Of a stretch of 40,599 nt of DNA, positions 33,446-40,599 are shown piece by piece; position 1 is the stretch's first letter, and every line of letters begins with the position of its first letter. Below the pieces are notes generated by a model. It worked only from the letters and a program-made list of their open reading frames with translations, searched no databases and was not told the origin of the DNA. The stretch covers positions 1 to 40,599 of the forward strand of contig NZ_BBPO01000029.1 of NCBI RefSeq assembly GCF_000787815.1, in the 5' to 3' direction. Both the position numbers and the translations under genes were made by a program. This DNA is from Streptacidiphilus neutrinimicus. GTDB taxonomy: Bacteria > Actinomycetota > Actinomycetes > Streptomycetales > Streptomycetaceae.

Positions 33446-33470
33446 CGGCCGCCCCTCGGGGCGGCCGTTT
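33446..33470 (+). terminator. Trp attenuator hairpin with competing antiterminator
   Basis: CGGCCGCCCC (33446-33455) and GGGGCGGCCG (33458-33467) form a perfect 10-bp stem with TTT after it. GGCGGCC at 33409-33415, inside the last codons of the leader peptide, can pair with GGCCGCC (33447-33453) and so prevent the terminator. A ribosome stalled on the Trp codons just upstream would favour that antiterminator. Confidence 0.85.
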
Positions 33471-33539
33471 CGCGTCTCACGCGGCCTCCCCGAGAGCGGT
33501 CGGACCGACCCGGCTCCCGATCCCTCAGGAAGGCCCACC

Positions 33540-35477
33540 GTGAACGACGCGCCCGACGTGCCCGCCCTCGTCGCCCGGCTCACCGAAGCCGGAGAGCCCT
33601 TCGCCCTGCTGCACCGCCGCACGCCGCGCCTGGCCCCGGACACCGTGGAGCTGCTGATCGGCGAGGTCGGCACGTACGCGACGCTCGCCGAGCTGCCGCT
33701 GCCGCACGGCGCTCCGGCCTCCGGCCGGCCCGAGCACGACCTGCTGGCCCTGGTCCCCTACCGGCAGATCCGCGAACGCGGCTTCGAGGCCCGCGACGAC
33801 GGCACCCCGCTGCGCGCCCTGCGCGTCCGCGAGTCGTACCGCCTGCCGCTGGCCCGGCTGCGCGCCGCGCTGCCGCAGCGGCCGGTCGCCCTGCGCGACG
33901 GCGCCTTCGACGTGGACGACGACGCCTACGCGGAGATCGTGCGACGCGTGATCGAGGACGAGATCGGCCGGGGCGAGGGCGCCAACTTCGTGATCCGCCG
34001 TGACTTCACCGCGACGCTGGCGGACTTCTCCCCCGCCCTCGCACTCACGCTCTTTCGCCGTCTGCTGGAGCAGGAGCGCGGCGCGTACTGGACCTTCCTG
34101 GTGCACACGGGCACGAACGTACTGGTGGGCGCGAGCCCCGAGGTCCACGTGCGGCAGACCGGCGGGACGGTGGTGATGAACCCGATCTCCGGCACCTACC
34201 GCTATCCGTCCGGCGGTCCGACGCTCGACTCGCTGCTGGCCTTCCTCAACGACCCGAAGGAGCTGGAGGAGCTCACCATGGTCGTGGACGAGGAGCTGAA
34301 GATGATGTGCCAGGTCGGCGACCTGGGCGGCCAGGTCCTCGGCCCGCGCCTGAAGGAGATGGCGCATCTCGCCCACACCGAGTACGAGCTGCGCGGCCGC
34401 ACCTCGCTGGACGTGCGCGAGGTGCTGCGCGAGACCATGTTCGCGGCGACCGTGACCGGCAGCCCCGTCGAGAACGCGACCAGGGTCATCTCCCGCTACG
34501 AGCCCACCGGCCGCGGCTACTACTCCGGCGCGCTGGCCCTGGTCGGCCGCACCGCGGGCGGCGCTCAGACGCTCGACTCCCCCATCCTGATCCGCACGGC
34601 CGACATCGACCCCGCCACCGGCCGCCTCGCCGTCCGCGTCGGCGCGACGCTGGTGCGCCACTCCGATCCCGCGTCCGAAGTCGCCGAGACCCACGCCAAG
34701 GCGGCCGGGGTGCTGGCCGCGATCGGCGCGGTCCCGGCGCGGCCGCCGCGCGGCGGCGCCGCACCCGTGCTCGCGGAGAACCACCGGGTCCAGGCGGCAC
34801 TGGACGCCCGCCGCAAGAACCTCTCCCCGTTCTGGCTGCGGATGCAGACGCCGGTGACGGGGGCGGCCGGGGCCGGCGAGGGCCTGCACTGCCTGGTGGT
34901 CGACTGCGAGGACACCTTCACCTCGATGCTCGCCCACCTGCTGCGGTCGCTCGGCCACCGGGTGACCGTACGGCGCTGGGACGCGCCGGGCCTGGCCGAG
35001 GCCGTCGCCGCGCACGAGGGCCCGCTGGTGCTCGGCCCCGGCCCCGGCGACCCGGCGGCGGACGGCCCGAAGATGACCGCGATGCGCGCACTGGTCGCCT
35101 CGCTGCTGGCCGTCGGCCGCCCGGCCGGGTTCCTCGCGGTCTGCCTGAGCCACCAACTGCTGAGCCAGGCACTCGGACTGCCGCTGCATCGGAAGGCCAC
35201 GCCGTACCAGGGGGCGCAGGAGCGGGTCGCCGTGTTCGGGCGGGAGCGGACCGTCGGCTTCTACAACACGTTCACCGCGCGCGCCGACGACGCCGCCGCG
35301 GCGCGGCTCGCCGCCCGCGGGATCGAGGTCAGCCGTGAAGCGGAGACGGGCGACGTCCACGCGCTGCGCGGGCCCGGCTTCGCGGGCCTCCAGTTCCACC
35401 CCGAGTCCGTGCTGACGCTCGACGGGCTGGCGATCGTGCGGGAGGCGCTGGCCGAGCTGGTGCCGCAGACCGCGTAG
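33540..35477 (+). CDS. fused anthranilate synthase (TrpE-TrpG / PhzE-like)
   Basis: 645 residues; GTG 33540 with AGGAAGG 7 nt upstream. Residues 1-430 are a chorismate-binding TrpE domain ('VHTGTNVLVGASPEVHV', 'MNPISGTYRYPSGG', 'DEELKMMCQVGDLGGQV', 'TVTGSPVENA', 'GRGYYSGALALVGR'). Residues about 445-645 are a class I glutamine amidotransferase with the nucleophile in 'FLAVCLSHQLLSQ' and 'LQFHPESVLT'. The fusion is shared with PhzE (ADIC synthase), so phenazine-type chemistry is an alternative, but the WWW leader argues for tryptophan/anthranilate. Shikimate entry enzyme aroH is divergent next door. Confidence 0.9.
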   Translation: MNDAPDVPALVARLTEAGEPFALLHRRTPRLAPDTVELLIGEVGTYATLAELPLPHGAPASGRPEHDLLALVPYRQIRERGFEARDDGTPLRALRVRESYRLPLARLRAALPQRPVALRDGAFDVDDDAYAEIVRRVIEDEIGRGEGANFVIRRDFTATLADFSPALALTLFRRLLEQERGAYWTFLVHTGTNVLVGASPEVHVRQTGGTVVMNPISGTYRYPSGGPTLDSLLAFLNDPKELEELTMVVDEELKMMCQVGDLGGQVLGPRLKEMAHLAHTEYELRGRTSLDVREVLRETMFAATVTGSPVENATRVISRYEPTGRGYYSGALALVGRTAGGAQTLDSPILIRTADIDPATGRLAVRVGATLVRHSDPASEVAETHAKAAGVLAAIGAVPARPPRGGAAPVLAENHRVQAALDARRKNLSPFWLRMQTPVTGAAGAGEGLHCLVVDCEDTFTSMLAHLLRSLGHRVTVRRWDAPGLAEAVAAHEGPLVLGPGPGDPAADGPKMTAMRALVASLLAVGRPAGFLAVCLSHQLLSQALGLPLHRKATPYQGAQERVAVFGRERTVGFYNTFTARADDAAAARLAARGIEVSREAETGDVHALRGPGFAGLQFHPESVLTLDGLAIVREALAELVPQTA

Positions 35478-35489
35478 GCGCACACCCGC

Positions 35490-35963
35490 TCAGGGACGGC
35501 AGAGCCGCTCGGGGTTCGGGTCCAGTGCGCGCATGCAGCCCGCCGTCTTCGAGAAGGCGTCCGCGCCGACCCGGTCGACCACCCGCTCCCGCAGCGCGCC
35601 GGCGAGGGCCAGCGCCGCGTCCATGGCGACGCGCCGGCCCTTGTCCGTGAGCGAGGCGAGGACCACGCGGCGGTCCGCCGCACTCGGCTGACGGAGGATC
35701 AGCTCCGCCTCCGTCAGCCGGTCGGCGACCTTCGTCGTGCCGGCGGTGGTGAAGTTCAACGTCGCGGCCAGCTGGTTCATCGGCGCGGCCTGGTCCGGCG
35801 AGGTCAGCAGGAACCAGAGCACCTGGAACTCCGAGGGTGCGATGCCCGCCTTCGCGTCGACGTCGGAGAGCAGCTGGTCGGTGAGGCGACGGAAGCCCGC
35901 CTGCAGCGTGTTCCACTGCTCCAGCAGCTCAAGGTCCGCCGCGCCCGGACAGTTCTCGGCCAT
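35490..35963 (-). CDS. MarR family transcriptional regulator
   Basis: 157 residues. The winged helix spans about 40-110: 'APSEFQVLWFLLTSPDQAAPMNQLAATLNFTTAGTTKVADRLTEAELI', followed by the wing 'RQPSAADRRVVLASLTDKGRRV' with the conserved DRR. GGAGAGG about 8 nt upstream of ATG 35963. It is divergent from a YceI gene across an AT-rich region with TAGCTA repeats, the usual arrangement for a MarR repressor controlling a YceI-family gene. Confidence 0.92.
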   Translation of the reverse strand: MAENCPGAADLELLEQWNTLQAGFRRLTDQLLSDVDAKAGIAPSEFQVLWFLLTSPDQAAPMNQLAATLNFTTAGTTKVADRLTEAELILRQPSAADRRVVLASLTDKGRRVAMDAALALAGALRERVVDRVGADAFSKTAGCMRALDPNPERLCRP

Positions 35964-36027
35964 CCCCCGACCTCTCCTACGAATCGACCCGCTCTTGCCC
36001 AGGGTAGCAATGCGCGTTAACGTCTAA

Positions 36028-36053
36028 CTAGCTACTTAATATCCAGCTAGCTA
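36028..36053. promoter_or_regulatory. candidate MarR operator with repeated CTAGCTA
   Basis: CTAGCTA occurs at 36028-36034 and 36047-36053, 19 bp apart; TAGCTA is itself a palindrome. This is the most AT-rich stretch for several kilobases and lies between the divergent MarR and YceI starts. Confidence 0.55.
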
Positions 36054-36074
36054 TCCAGCGAGAGGCTCCCCGCC

Positions 36075-36587
36075 ATGTCCACTTCCCTGCCCGCCGGGCG
36101 CTACCGGCTCGACCCCAGCACCTCCGAGGTACGCATCCAGCACCGGACGATGTGGGGTCTGGTCACCGTCAAGGGCCGCTTCACCGAGGTGAAGGGCGCC
36201 GGGGAGGTCCCCGCCGACGGCGGGCCCGCGACGGGGTCGCTGACGCTGGCCGCCGCCTCGCTGGACACCGGCCACACCAAGCGCGACAGTCACCTGCGCT
36301 CCGCGGACTTCTTCGACGCCGAGCGCTTCCCCGAGCTGGTCTTCACCGCGACCGGGGCCGAGCCGCAGGGCGACGGCTCCGTCGCGCTGACCGGCGAGCT
36401 GACCGTCCGCGGCGTCACCGAGCCTCTGACGCTCACCGGGACGGTCACCGGCCGCACCGCCGAGTCCGTCACCGTCGCCGTGGACACCACCATCGACCGC
36501 GACCGCTTCGGCCTCGGCTGGAACCGGCTGGGCATGATGAGGGGCCTGACGGAGGTCGCCGTCAGCGCCACCTTCACGCGGGACTAG
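36075..36587 (+). CDS. YceI family protein
   Basis: 170 residues, a lipocalin-like beta-barrel family that binds isoprenoid-type lipids. Signature segments are 'GRYRLDPSTSEVRIQHRTMWGLVTVKGRFTEVKG' (about 8-41), 'TGHTKRDSHLRSADFFDAERFPELVFTATG' (about 65-94), 'LTVRGVTEPLTLTG' and 'IDRDRFGLGWNRLG'. No signal peptide, so cytosolic. GAGAGG about 10 nt before the ATG. Regulated, by position, by the divergent MarR protein. Confidence 0.93.
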   Translation: MSTSLPAGRYRLDPSTSEVRIQHRTMWGLVTVKGRFTEVKGAGEVPADGGPATGSLTLAAASLDTGHTKRDSHLRSADFFDAERFPELVFTATGAEPQGDGSVALTGELTVRGVTEPLTLTGTVTGRTAESVTVAVDTTIDRDRFGLGWNRLGMMRGLTEVAVSATFTRD

Positions 36588-36600
36588 GCCGTCGCGTGGA

Positions 36601-37275
36601 TCAGGCCCGCTCGTCCTCGTCGAGGCCGGCGGCGATGGCGTAGCGGACCAGTTCCACCCGGTTGTGGAGCTGGAGCTTGCCGAGGGTGTTCTGCACGTGG
36701 TTCTGCACCGTGCGCGGGGAGAGCACCAGGCGGTCGGCGATCGCCTTGTAGGGCAGGCCCTTGGCCACCAGGCGCAGCACCTCCGTCTCCCGGTCGGTCA
36801 GCCGGGGCGCGTCACCGCGGTCCTGGCCCGCCGGGGCGGGCTCGGCCGCGAGGCGGCGGAACTCGCCGAGGACCAGCCCGGCCAGACCAGGGGTGAACAC
36901 GGCGTCGCCCGCGGCCGTGCGGCGCACGGCGTCGATCAGCTCCTCGCGGCTGGCGGACTTCACCAGGTATCCGGTGGCGCCGGACTTGACCGCCTCAAGG
37001 ACGTCGCCGTGCTCGCCGCTGGCGGAGAGCACGAGCACGCGCGGCGCGGCCTCCCCCGCCATCAGCTGGCGGCAGACCTCGACGCCCGGCTTGTCCGGCA
37101 GGTTGAGGTCGAGCACGACCACGCCCGGCGAGACCGCCCGCCCGCGCTGCACCGCCTCGCGGGCGTCGCCCGCGGTGGCCACGACCTCGAAGCCGGCGTC
37201 CGCCAGGTCCCGTGCCACGGCCTCACGCCACATCGGGTGGTCGTCGACCACCATCACCCGTATCGCCTCGCCCAT
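36601..37275 (-). CDS. macR: NarL/LuxR-type response regulator, MacR-like
   Basis: 224 residues. Receiver domain 1-120 with Asp10-Asp11, phospho-acceptor Asp56 ('VVVLDLNLP') and Lys in 'GYLVKSAS'. LuxR HTH about 155-216 ('LTDRETEVLRLVAKGLPYKAIADRLVLSPRTVQNHVQNTLGKLQLHNRVELVRYA'). It follows its kinase by 61 bp. Position and architecture match MacR of S. coelicolor (SCO2120/2121 system), reported to bind TGAGTACnnGTACTCA and to control membrane-protein genes; a near-match lies at 5786 in this window. Confidence 0.85.
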   Translation of the reverse strand: MGEAIRVMVVDDHPMWREAVARDLADAGFEVVATAGDAREAVQRGRAVSPGVVVLDLNLPDKPGVEVCRQLMAGEAAPRVLVLSASGEHGDVLEAVKSGATGYLVKSASREELIDAVRRTAAGDAVFTPGLAGLVLGEFRRLAAEPAPAGQDRGDAPRLTDRETEVLRLVAKGLPYKAIADRLVLSPRTVQNHVQNTLGKLQLHNRVELVRYAIAAGLDEDERA

Positions 37276-37336
37276 CGCTTCCCCTCCCGCTGACGCCTGT
37301 CGACGGCCCTGACCGCCGACGGCCCTACCGACGGCT

Positions 37337-38590
37337 CTACTGACGGCTCTGCTGACGCTGCTTCGGCACCCGCAGCTCCACCTCGGTGCCCTGACCGGCC
37401 GCCGAGTAGATCTCCGCGCTGCCGCCGAGATCGCGCAGCCGGCCGCGGATCGACTGCGAGACGCCGAGCCGGCCCTCGCGCTCCGCCTCGACCAGCCGCG
37501 CCGGGTCGAAGCCCGGGCCCTCGTCGCGCACGCTCACGATCACGGCGTCCGGCTCGTCCTCGACCAGGATCCACGCCCTGGCCTGCTCGCCCACGTGCCG
37601 CCGGACGTTGTCCAGCGCTGCGCCGACCGCAGCCGCCAGCTCCGTCGCCGCCTGCGCGGGCAGCAGCACCGCCGTTCCCGGCTGTGCCAGGCTGATCTGC
37701 GGATCCGACAGCGGCGCGAGCAGGGCGCGGAGGTCCTGCGGCGTGCTCGGGTCGACGGTCGCCTCGGCGACGCGCCCGGCACGGGCGGGGGCGGGGACCT
37801 CCGAGGCGGCCGGGCCGAGGCCGCTCGCGACCAGGCGGCGCAGCGCCGCCTCCTGCTCACCGGCCAGGGCCGCGATCTCGGCGGCCTCCCCGCCGAGCTC
37901 CAGGCCGCGCCGCTTCACCAGCGACAGGACCTGCAGCACGCCGTCGTGGATGTCCCGGGCCAGCCGCTCGCGCTCGCGCGTCGCGGCCTGGATCTCCAGG
38001 GCGCGGGCGAGCGTCTCCTCACTCTTGCGGGCCAGGTCGATGACGAAGCCGATGGCCACCCCGGCGAGCAGCAGCAGCACGATGTTGTGCAGGTTCGACG
38101 AGTCGAGCTTGCCCACCTCGCCGGGCCTGCCGGCCTCGATCACGTTCGCGACGCCGACCACGACACCCGCGAAGGCCGCCGGCAGCCAGCCCCCGTAGGC
38201 GGCGAAGCCGAGCACGGAGCTCGCCGCGCGGATCGTCGGCAGCGTGACGTCGCCGCCGCTCACCCAGTGCGGGCCGTCGAAGGCACGGGTCAGCAGGATG
38301 CCGAGCACCACCAGGGAGAGGTCCACGACCAGCCAGCGGCGGCCGCAGTGCTCCTTGGACCAGAAGACCTTGACCGTGCCGAGCGTCCACGCCGAGAGCA
38401 CGCCCATGTAGATCCAGGCGCCGAGCTGGTTGGTGTAGTGCTGCTCGTGCTGGGCGTAACGGCCGATCGCGTAGAGCAGCGTCAGCACGCGGAACGCGCT
38501 GATCGCGATCCACAGCGGCTGCTCGACGGAGAACGAACCCCCGCCGACGGCGACAGCCGCGACCCTCGGTTTCCCCCCGACGTCCCCCAC
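37337..38590 (-). CDS. macS: histidine kinase with DUF5931 sensor, MacS-like
   Basis: 417 residues. The N-terminal sensor has about five or six membrane segments (25-185; DUF5931-type). HisKA_3 phospho-acceptor His215 lies in 'RERERLARDIHDGVLQVLSLVKRRG'. The HATPase domain shows the N box 'AALDNVRRHVG', G1 'VRDEGPGFDPARL' and 'GRLGVSQSIRGRLRDLGGSAEIYSAAGQGTEVEL'. Membrane sensor for macR downstream. It starts 8 bp from the end of the PlsC gene and may be co-transcribed with it. Confidence 0.87.
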   Translation of the reverse strand: MGDVGGKPRVAAVAVGGGSFSVEQPLWIAISAFRVLTLLYAIGRYAQHEQHYTNQLGAWIYMGVLSAWTLGTVKVFWSKEHCGRRWLVVDLSLVVLGILLTRAFDGPHWVSGGDVTLPTIRAASSVLGFAAYGGWLPAAFAGVVVGVANVIEAGRPGEVGKLDSSNLHNIVLLLLAGVAIGFVIDLARKSEETLARALEIQAATRERERLARDIHDGVLQVLSLVKRRGLELGGEAAEIAALAGEQEAALRRLVASGLGPAASEVPAPARAGRVAEATVDPSTPQDLRALLAPLSDPQISLAQPGTAVLLPAQAATELAAAVGAALDNVRRHVGEQARAWILVEDEPDAVIVSVRDEGPGFDPARLVEAEREGRLGVSQSIRGRLRDLGGSAEIYSAAGQGTEVELRVPKQRQQSRQ

Positions 38591-38598
38591 GTCCCCTC

Positions 38599-39366
38599 CT
38601 ACTGCCCCTGCTGGTCCCGGGTGCCCTGCGCACCCTGCTTGGCCTGCTGCTTCTCCAACTGCTTCTCCTGCTTCCTGGCCTCCTGCATCGCCCGCTTGGC
38701 GGCCGTGGCGTAGACGTCCACGTACTCCTGGCCGGACAGACGCATGATCTCGTACATCACCTCGTCGGTGACCGAGCGCAGGATGAAGCGGTCGTTCTCC
38801 ATGCCGTGGTAACGGGAGAAGTCCATCGGACGGCCGATCCGGATGCCGGGCCGCACGCCGAGCTTCGGCAGCACCTTCCCCGGAGGCTGGAGCTTCTCGG
38901 TGTCGATCATGGCGACCGGGATCACCGGCGCGCCGGTGGCCAGGGCGATGCGGGCCACGCCGCCGACCTTGCCGCGGTAGAGGCGACCGTCGGGGGAGCG
39001 GGTGCCCTCGGGGTAGACGCCGAAGAGCTCGCCACGCTCGATGACCTCGATGCCGCTGCGGATCGCGGCCTCACCGGCCCCGCGCACGCCGGACCGGTCG
39101 ACGGGGAGCTGCCCGACGCCCTTGAAGAAGGCCGCCGTCAACTTGCCCTTGATACCCGTCCCGGTGAAGTACTCGGACTTGGCGATGAAGGTGACCCGGC
39201 GCCTCGGGATCAGCGCGGGCAGGAAGAACGAGTCGGAGAAGGAGAGGTGGTTGCTGGCCAGAATGGCCGGACCCTCCTCGGGGATGTTCTCCATCCCATC
39301 GACCCACGGACGGAAGAAGATCTTCAGCAGCGGGGCGACGATCAACTTCATCAGCCGGTAGAACAA
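38599..39366 (-). CDS. 1-acyl-sn-glycerol-3-phosphate acyltransferase (PlsC family)
   Basis: 255 residues. The TTG start at 39366 is supported by GGAGG 6 nt upstream; the next ATG (39351) would lose five conserved-looking residues. Acyltransferase motifs are H-x4-D 'NHLSFSD' (His40, Asp45), 'GQLPVDRSG' (about 85-93) and 'GVYPEGTRSPDG' (117-128), then 'PVIPVAM'. It transfers acyl groups to lysophosphatidate or a related acceptor at the membrane. The Gln/Lys-rich tail ('ARKQEKQLEKQQAKQ') is low complexity. Close spacing with macS suggests co-expression. Confidence 0.92.
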   Translation of the reverse strand: MFYRLMKLIVAPLLKIFFRPWVDGMENIPEEGPAILASNHLSFSDSFFLPALIPRRRVTFIAKSEYFTGTGIKGKLTAAFFKGVGQLPVDRSGVRGAGEAAIRSGIEVIERGELFGVYPEGTRSPDGRLYRGKVGGVARIALATGAPVIPVAMIDTEKLQPPGKVLPKLGVRPGIRIGRPMDFSRYHGMENDRFILRSVTDEVMYEIMRLSGQEYVDVYATAAKRAMQEARKQEKQLEKQQAKQGAQGTRDQQGQ

Positions 39367-39557
39367 CCCTGACCTCCATACTCACCTGACCAACGAGAAC
39401 CTTAGTCCGGTTCCCGCCAGTCTCCCTCCACCCGGAGGCGGCAGGAAGGCGGCGGGGAATACGGAAGCTGTACGCGCGCGTTGCCGACGTGCGACGATGG
39501 CGCCTACTGGCGCACCCGATTCGCCCCCACTTGGCCCACCCTCGGGAAGGACCTGTC

Positions 39558-40319
39558 ATGCCGCTGCTGCCCGGCGCCGAACCGTACCGCCATCGCGGCG
39601 GGCCGGTGGGAATCCTGGTCTGCCACGGCTTCACCGGTTCGCCGAGGTCGATGCGCCCCTGGGCCGAGCGTGCCGCCGCCGAGGGCTACAGCGTCTCCCT
39701 CCCGCTGCTGCCGGGTCACGGCACGCACTGGAAGGACCTCAACACCACCCGCTGGCAGGACTGGTACGCGACGGTCGAGCGCGAGTACCTCGAGCTGGCG
39801 GAGGAGTGCGACCAGGTCTTCGTCTTCGGCCTGTCCATGGGCGGGCTGCTCTCCCTGCACCTGGCGGCACGGCAGGGCGCCGGAGTCAGCGGCCTGGTGC
39901 TGGTGAACCCGCTGGTCAAGATGCCCGGACAGGCGCACGTCGCACTGCCGGTCGTCCGCCACCTGGTGCCGAGCTTCCCCGGGATCGCCAGCGACATCGC
40001 CAAGCCCGGCGTCGACGAGGGCGGCTACACCCGCACCCCGCTGCACGCCGCGCACTCGATGAAGCAGCTGACCCGGATCGTCCAGTCCGAACTGCCGTCG
40101 GTGACCCAGCCACTGCTGCTCTTCCGCAGCCCCAAGGACAACGTGGTCAGCCCCGACAGCGGCCGCACGCTGCTGGCGCACGTCGGCTCCAAGGACCTCG
40201 AGGAGCGCCTGCTGGATCGCAGCCTCCACGTGGCGACGCTCGACTACGACGCGGAGCTGATCTTCGACGGGAGCATGCACTTCGTCCAGCGCCTGACCGT
40301 TCCCGTGACGAAGGGCTGA
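39558..40319 (+). CDS. alpha/beta hydrolase, carboxylesterase/lipase type
   Basis: 253 residues from ATG 39558, GGAAGG 8 nt upstream. The nucleophile elbow 'FGLSMGGLLS' (Ser93), acid 'RSPKDNVVSP' and His in 'RSLHVATLDYD' form the catalytic triad seen in Est30/monoacylglycerol-lipase-like enzymes; 'VCHGFTGSPRSMRPWAE' (21-37) gives the oxyanion hole and cap. Substrate unknown, probably a short acyl ester or lysolipid. It is divergent from the PlsC gene and followed after 5 bp by the truncated gene at the right edge. Confidence 0.92.
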   Translation: MPLLPGAEPYRHRGGPVGILVCHGFTGSPRSMRPWAERAAAEGYSVSLPLLPGHGTHWKDLNTTRWQDWYATVEREYLELAEECDQVFVFGLSMGGLLSLHLAARQGAGVSGLVLVNPLVKMPGQAHVALPVVRHLVPSFPGIASDIAKPGVDEGGYTRTPLHAAHSMKQLTRIVQSELPSVTQPLLLFRSPKDNVVSPDSGRTLLAHVGSKDLEERLLDRSLHVATLDYDAELIFDGSMHFVQRLTVPVTKG

Positions 40320-40324
40320 GCGCG

Positions 40325-40599
40325 ATGGCCGAGCCGGAGGGTGCGGAGCGTCCGGAACGTTCCGGCCGTTCCGACGACGAGCTGTTCGCGGAGCTGGTGG
40401 CCGGCTTCGACGAGCCCGTCGCCGAGTCCGACCGCAGCTGGCCGGAGGCGGAGGACGTCTCCGCCTCCGACATGGGCCTGGGCGCACCGCAGGCGCGCCC
40501 GCGCCCGCCCGTGATCCGACCGCTCCCGATGGTCCGGGCGGTCCCGCCGGTCGACCCGCGCGCCTGGACGGCCGCGGAGGATCCCGACGACGAGCACTA
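40325..40599 (+). CDS. acidic hypothetical protein, cut by the right window edge
   Basis: Only the first 91 codons are visible, starting at ATG 40325, 5 bp after the hydrolase stop, so an operon is likely. The fragment is acidic and Pro-rich ('SDDELFAELVAGFDEPVAESDRSWPEAEDVSASD', then 'RPRPPVIRPLP') with no fold visible yet. From memory, streptomycete homologues at this spot continue into a Pro-run and two membrane segments, which cannot be checked here. Confidence 0.75.
   Translation, partial: MAEPEGAERPERSGRSDDELFAELVAGFDEPVAESDRSWPEAEDVSASDMGLGAPQARPRPPVIRPLPMVRAVPPVDPRAWTAAEDPDDEH

Noticed and set aside
33540-35477. Phenazine biosynthesis, because the fused TrpE/TrpG protein resembles PhzE
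   Set aside because: No other phz genes are nearby and a Trp-codon leader peptide with attenuator controls the gene.

Overview
The window is actinobacterial and almost certainly from a Streptomycetaceae genome (Streptomyces, Kitasatospora or Streptacidiphilus type). Base composition is very GC-rich, GTG and TTG starts are common, and the -10 boxes are of the TANNNT type. From memory, the gene order follows the Streptomyces coelicolor region just beyond the division/cell-wall (dcw) cluster, roughly SCO2100-SCO2124. There are about 44 protein genes, a TPP riboswitch, a Trp leader/attenuator and several readable operators. I see no tRNA, rRNA, transposase or CRISPR array.

Layout. (1) 1-820: a minus-strand DUF6504-HEPN operon behind a perfect actinobacterial LexA (SOS) box. 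(2) 960-8.7 kb: a secreted protein; a methyltransferase overlapping yczE; the divergent MocR regulator yczR; a DUF4126 membrane protein with a MacR-like site upstream; and an MFS/TetR pair with two matching operators. (3) 8.7-14.6 kb: a conserved block with a phytoene-desaturase-like oxidoreductase, a Tyr/Gln-rich membrane protein, metF, a polyprenyl diphosphate synthase, thiE and an Rv2175c-type DNA-binding protein. (4) 14.7-23.1 kb: a catabolic island (RidA-like protein, SDR, acyl-CoA dehydrogenase, aryl-CoA ligase, PaaX regulator, two-domain FAD/OYE arylacyl-CoA monooxygenase-reductase, crotonase). It appears inserted between the Rv2175c-type gene and the oxidoreductase/thiOSG block. (5) 23.1-27.0 kb: a small membrane protein, a dispersed inverted-repeat element, a FAD oxidoreductase and riboswitch-controlled thiO-thiS-thiG. 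(6) 27.1-40.6 kb: a PASTA Ser/Thr kinase, two GNATs, a molybdopterin oxidoreductase, bfr/bfd with an iron box, class II DAHP synthase, attenuator-controlled fused anthranilate synthase, a MarR/YceI pair, MacRS, a PlsC-type acyltransferase, an alpha/beta hydrolase and a truncated unknown gene.

How it works together. The island reads as aerobic CoA-dependent degradation of 2-aminobenzoate (anthranilate), or of salicylate, of the type known from Azoarcus evansii. The ligase forms the aryl-CoA, the two-domain flavoenzyme hydroxylates and reduces the ring, and the crotonase, SDR, acyl-CoA dehydrogenase and Rid-like protein process the product. All three of its promoter regions carry variants of one 20-bp motif, which I propose is the operator of the island's own PaaX-family protein. 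A complete anthranilate synthase with a WWW leader peptide lies about 10 kb away, so one neighbourhood may both make anthranilate and break it down.

The most interesting items are this three-promoter operator set, catalytic substitutions in the crotonase and in the Rid-like protein, the SOS-controlled HEPN/DUF6504 pair, a MacR-type site far from macRS but in front of a membrane protein, and a membrane protein with a prion-like Tyr/Gln tail. All functional statements rest on reading the sequence; no database search was possible.
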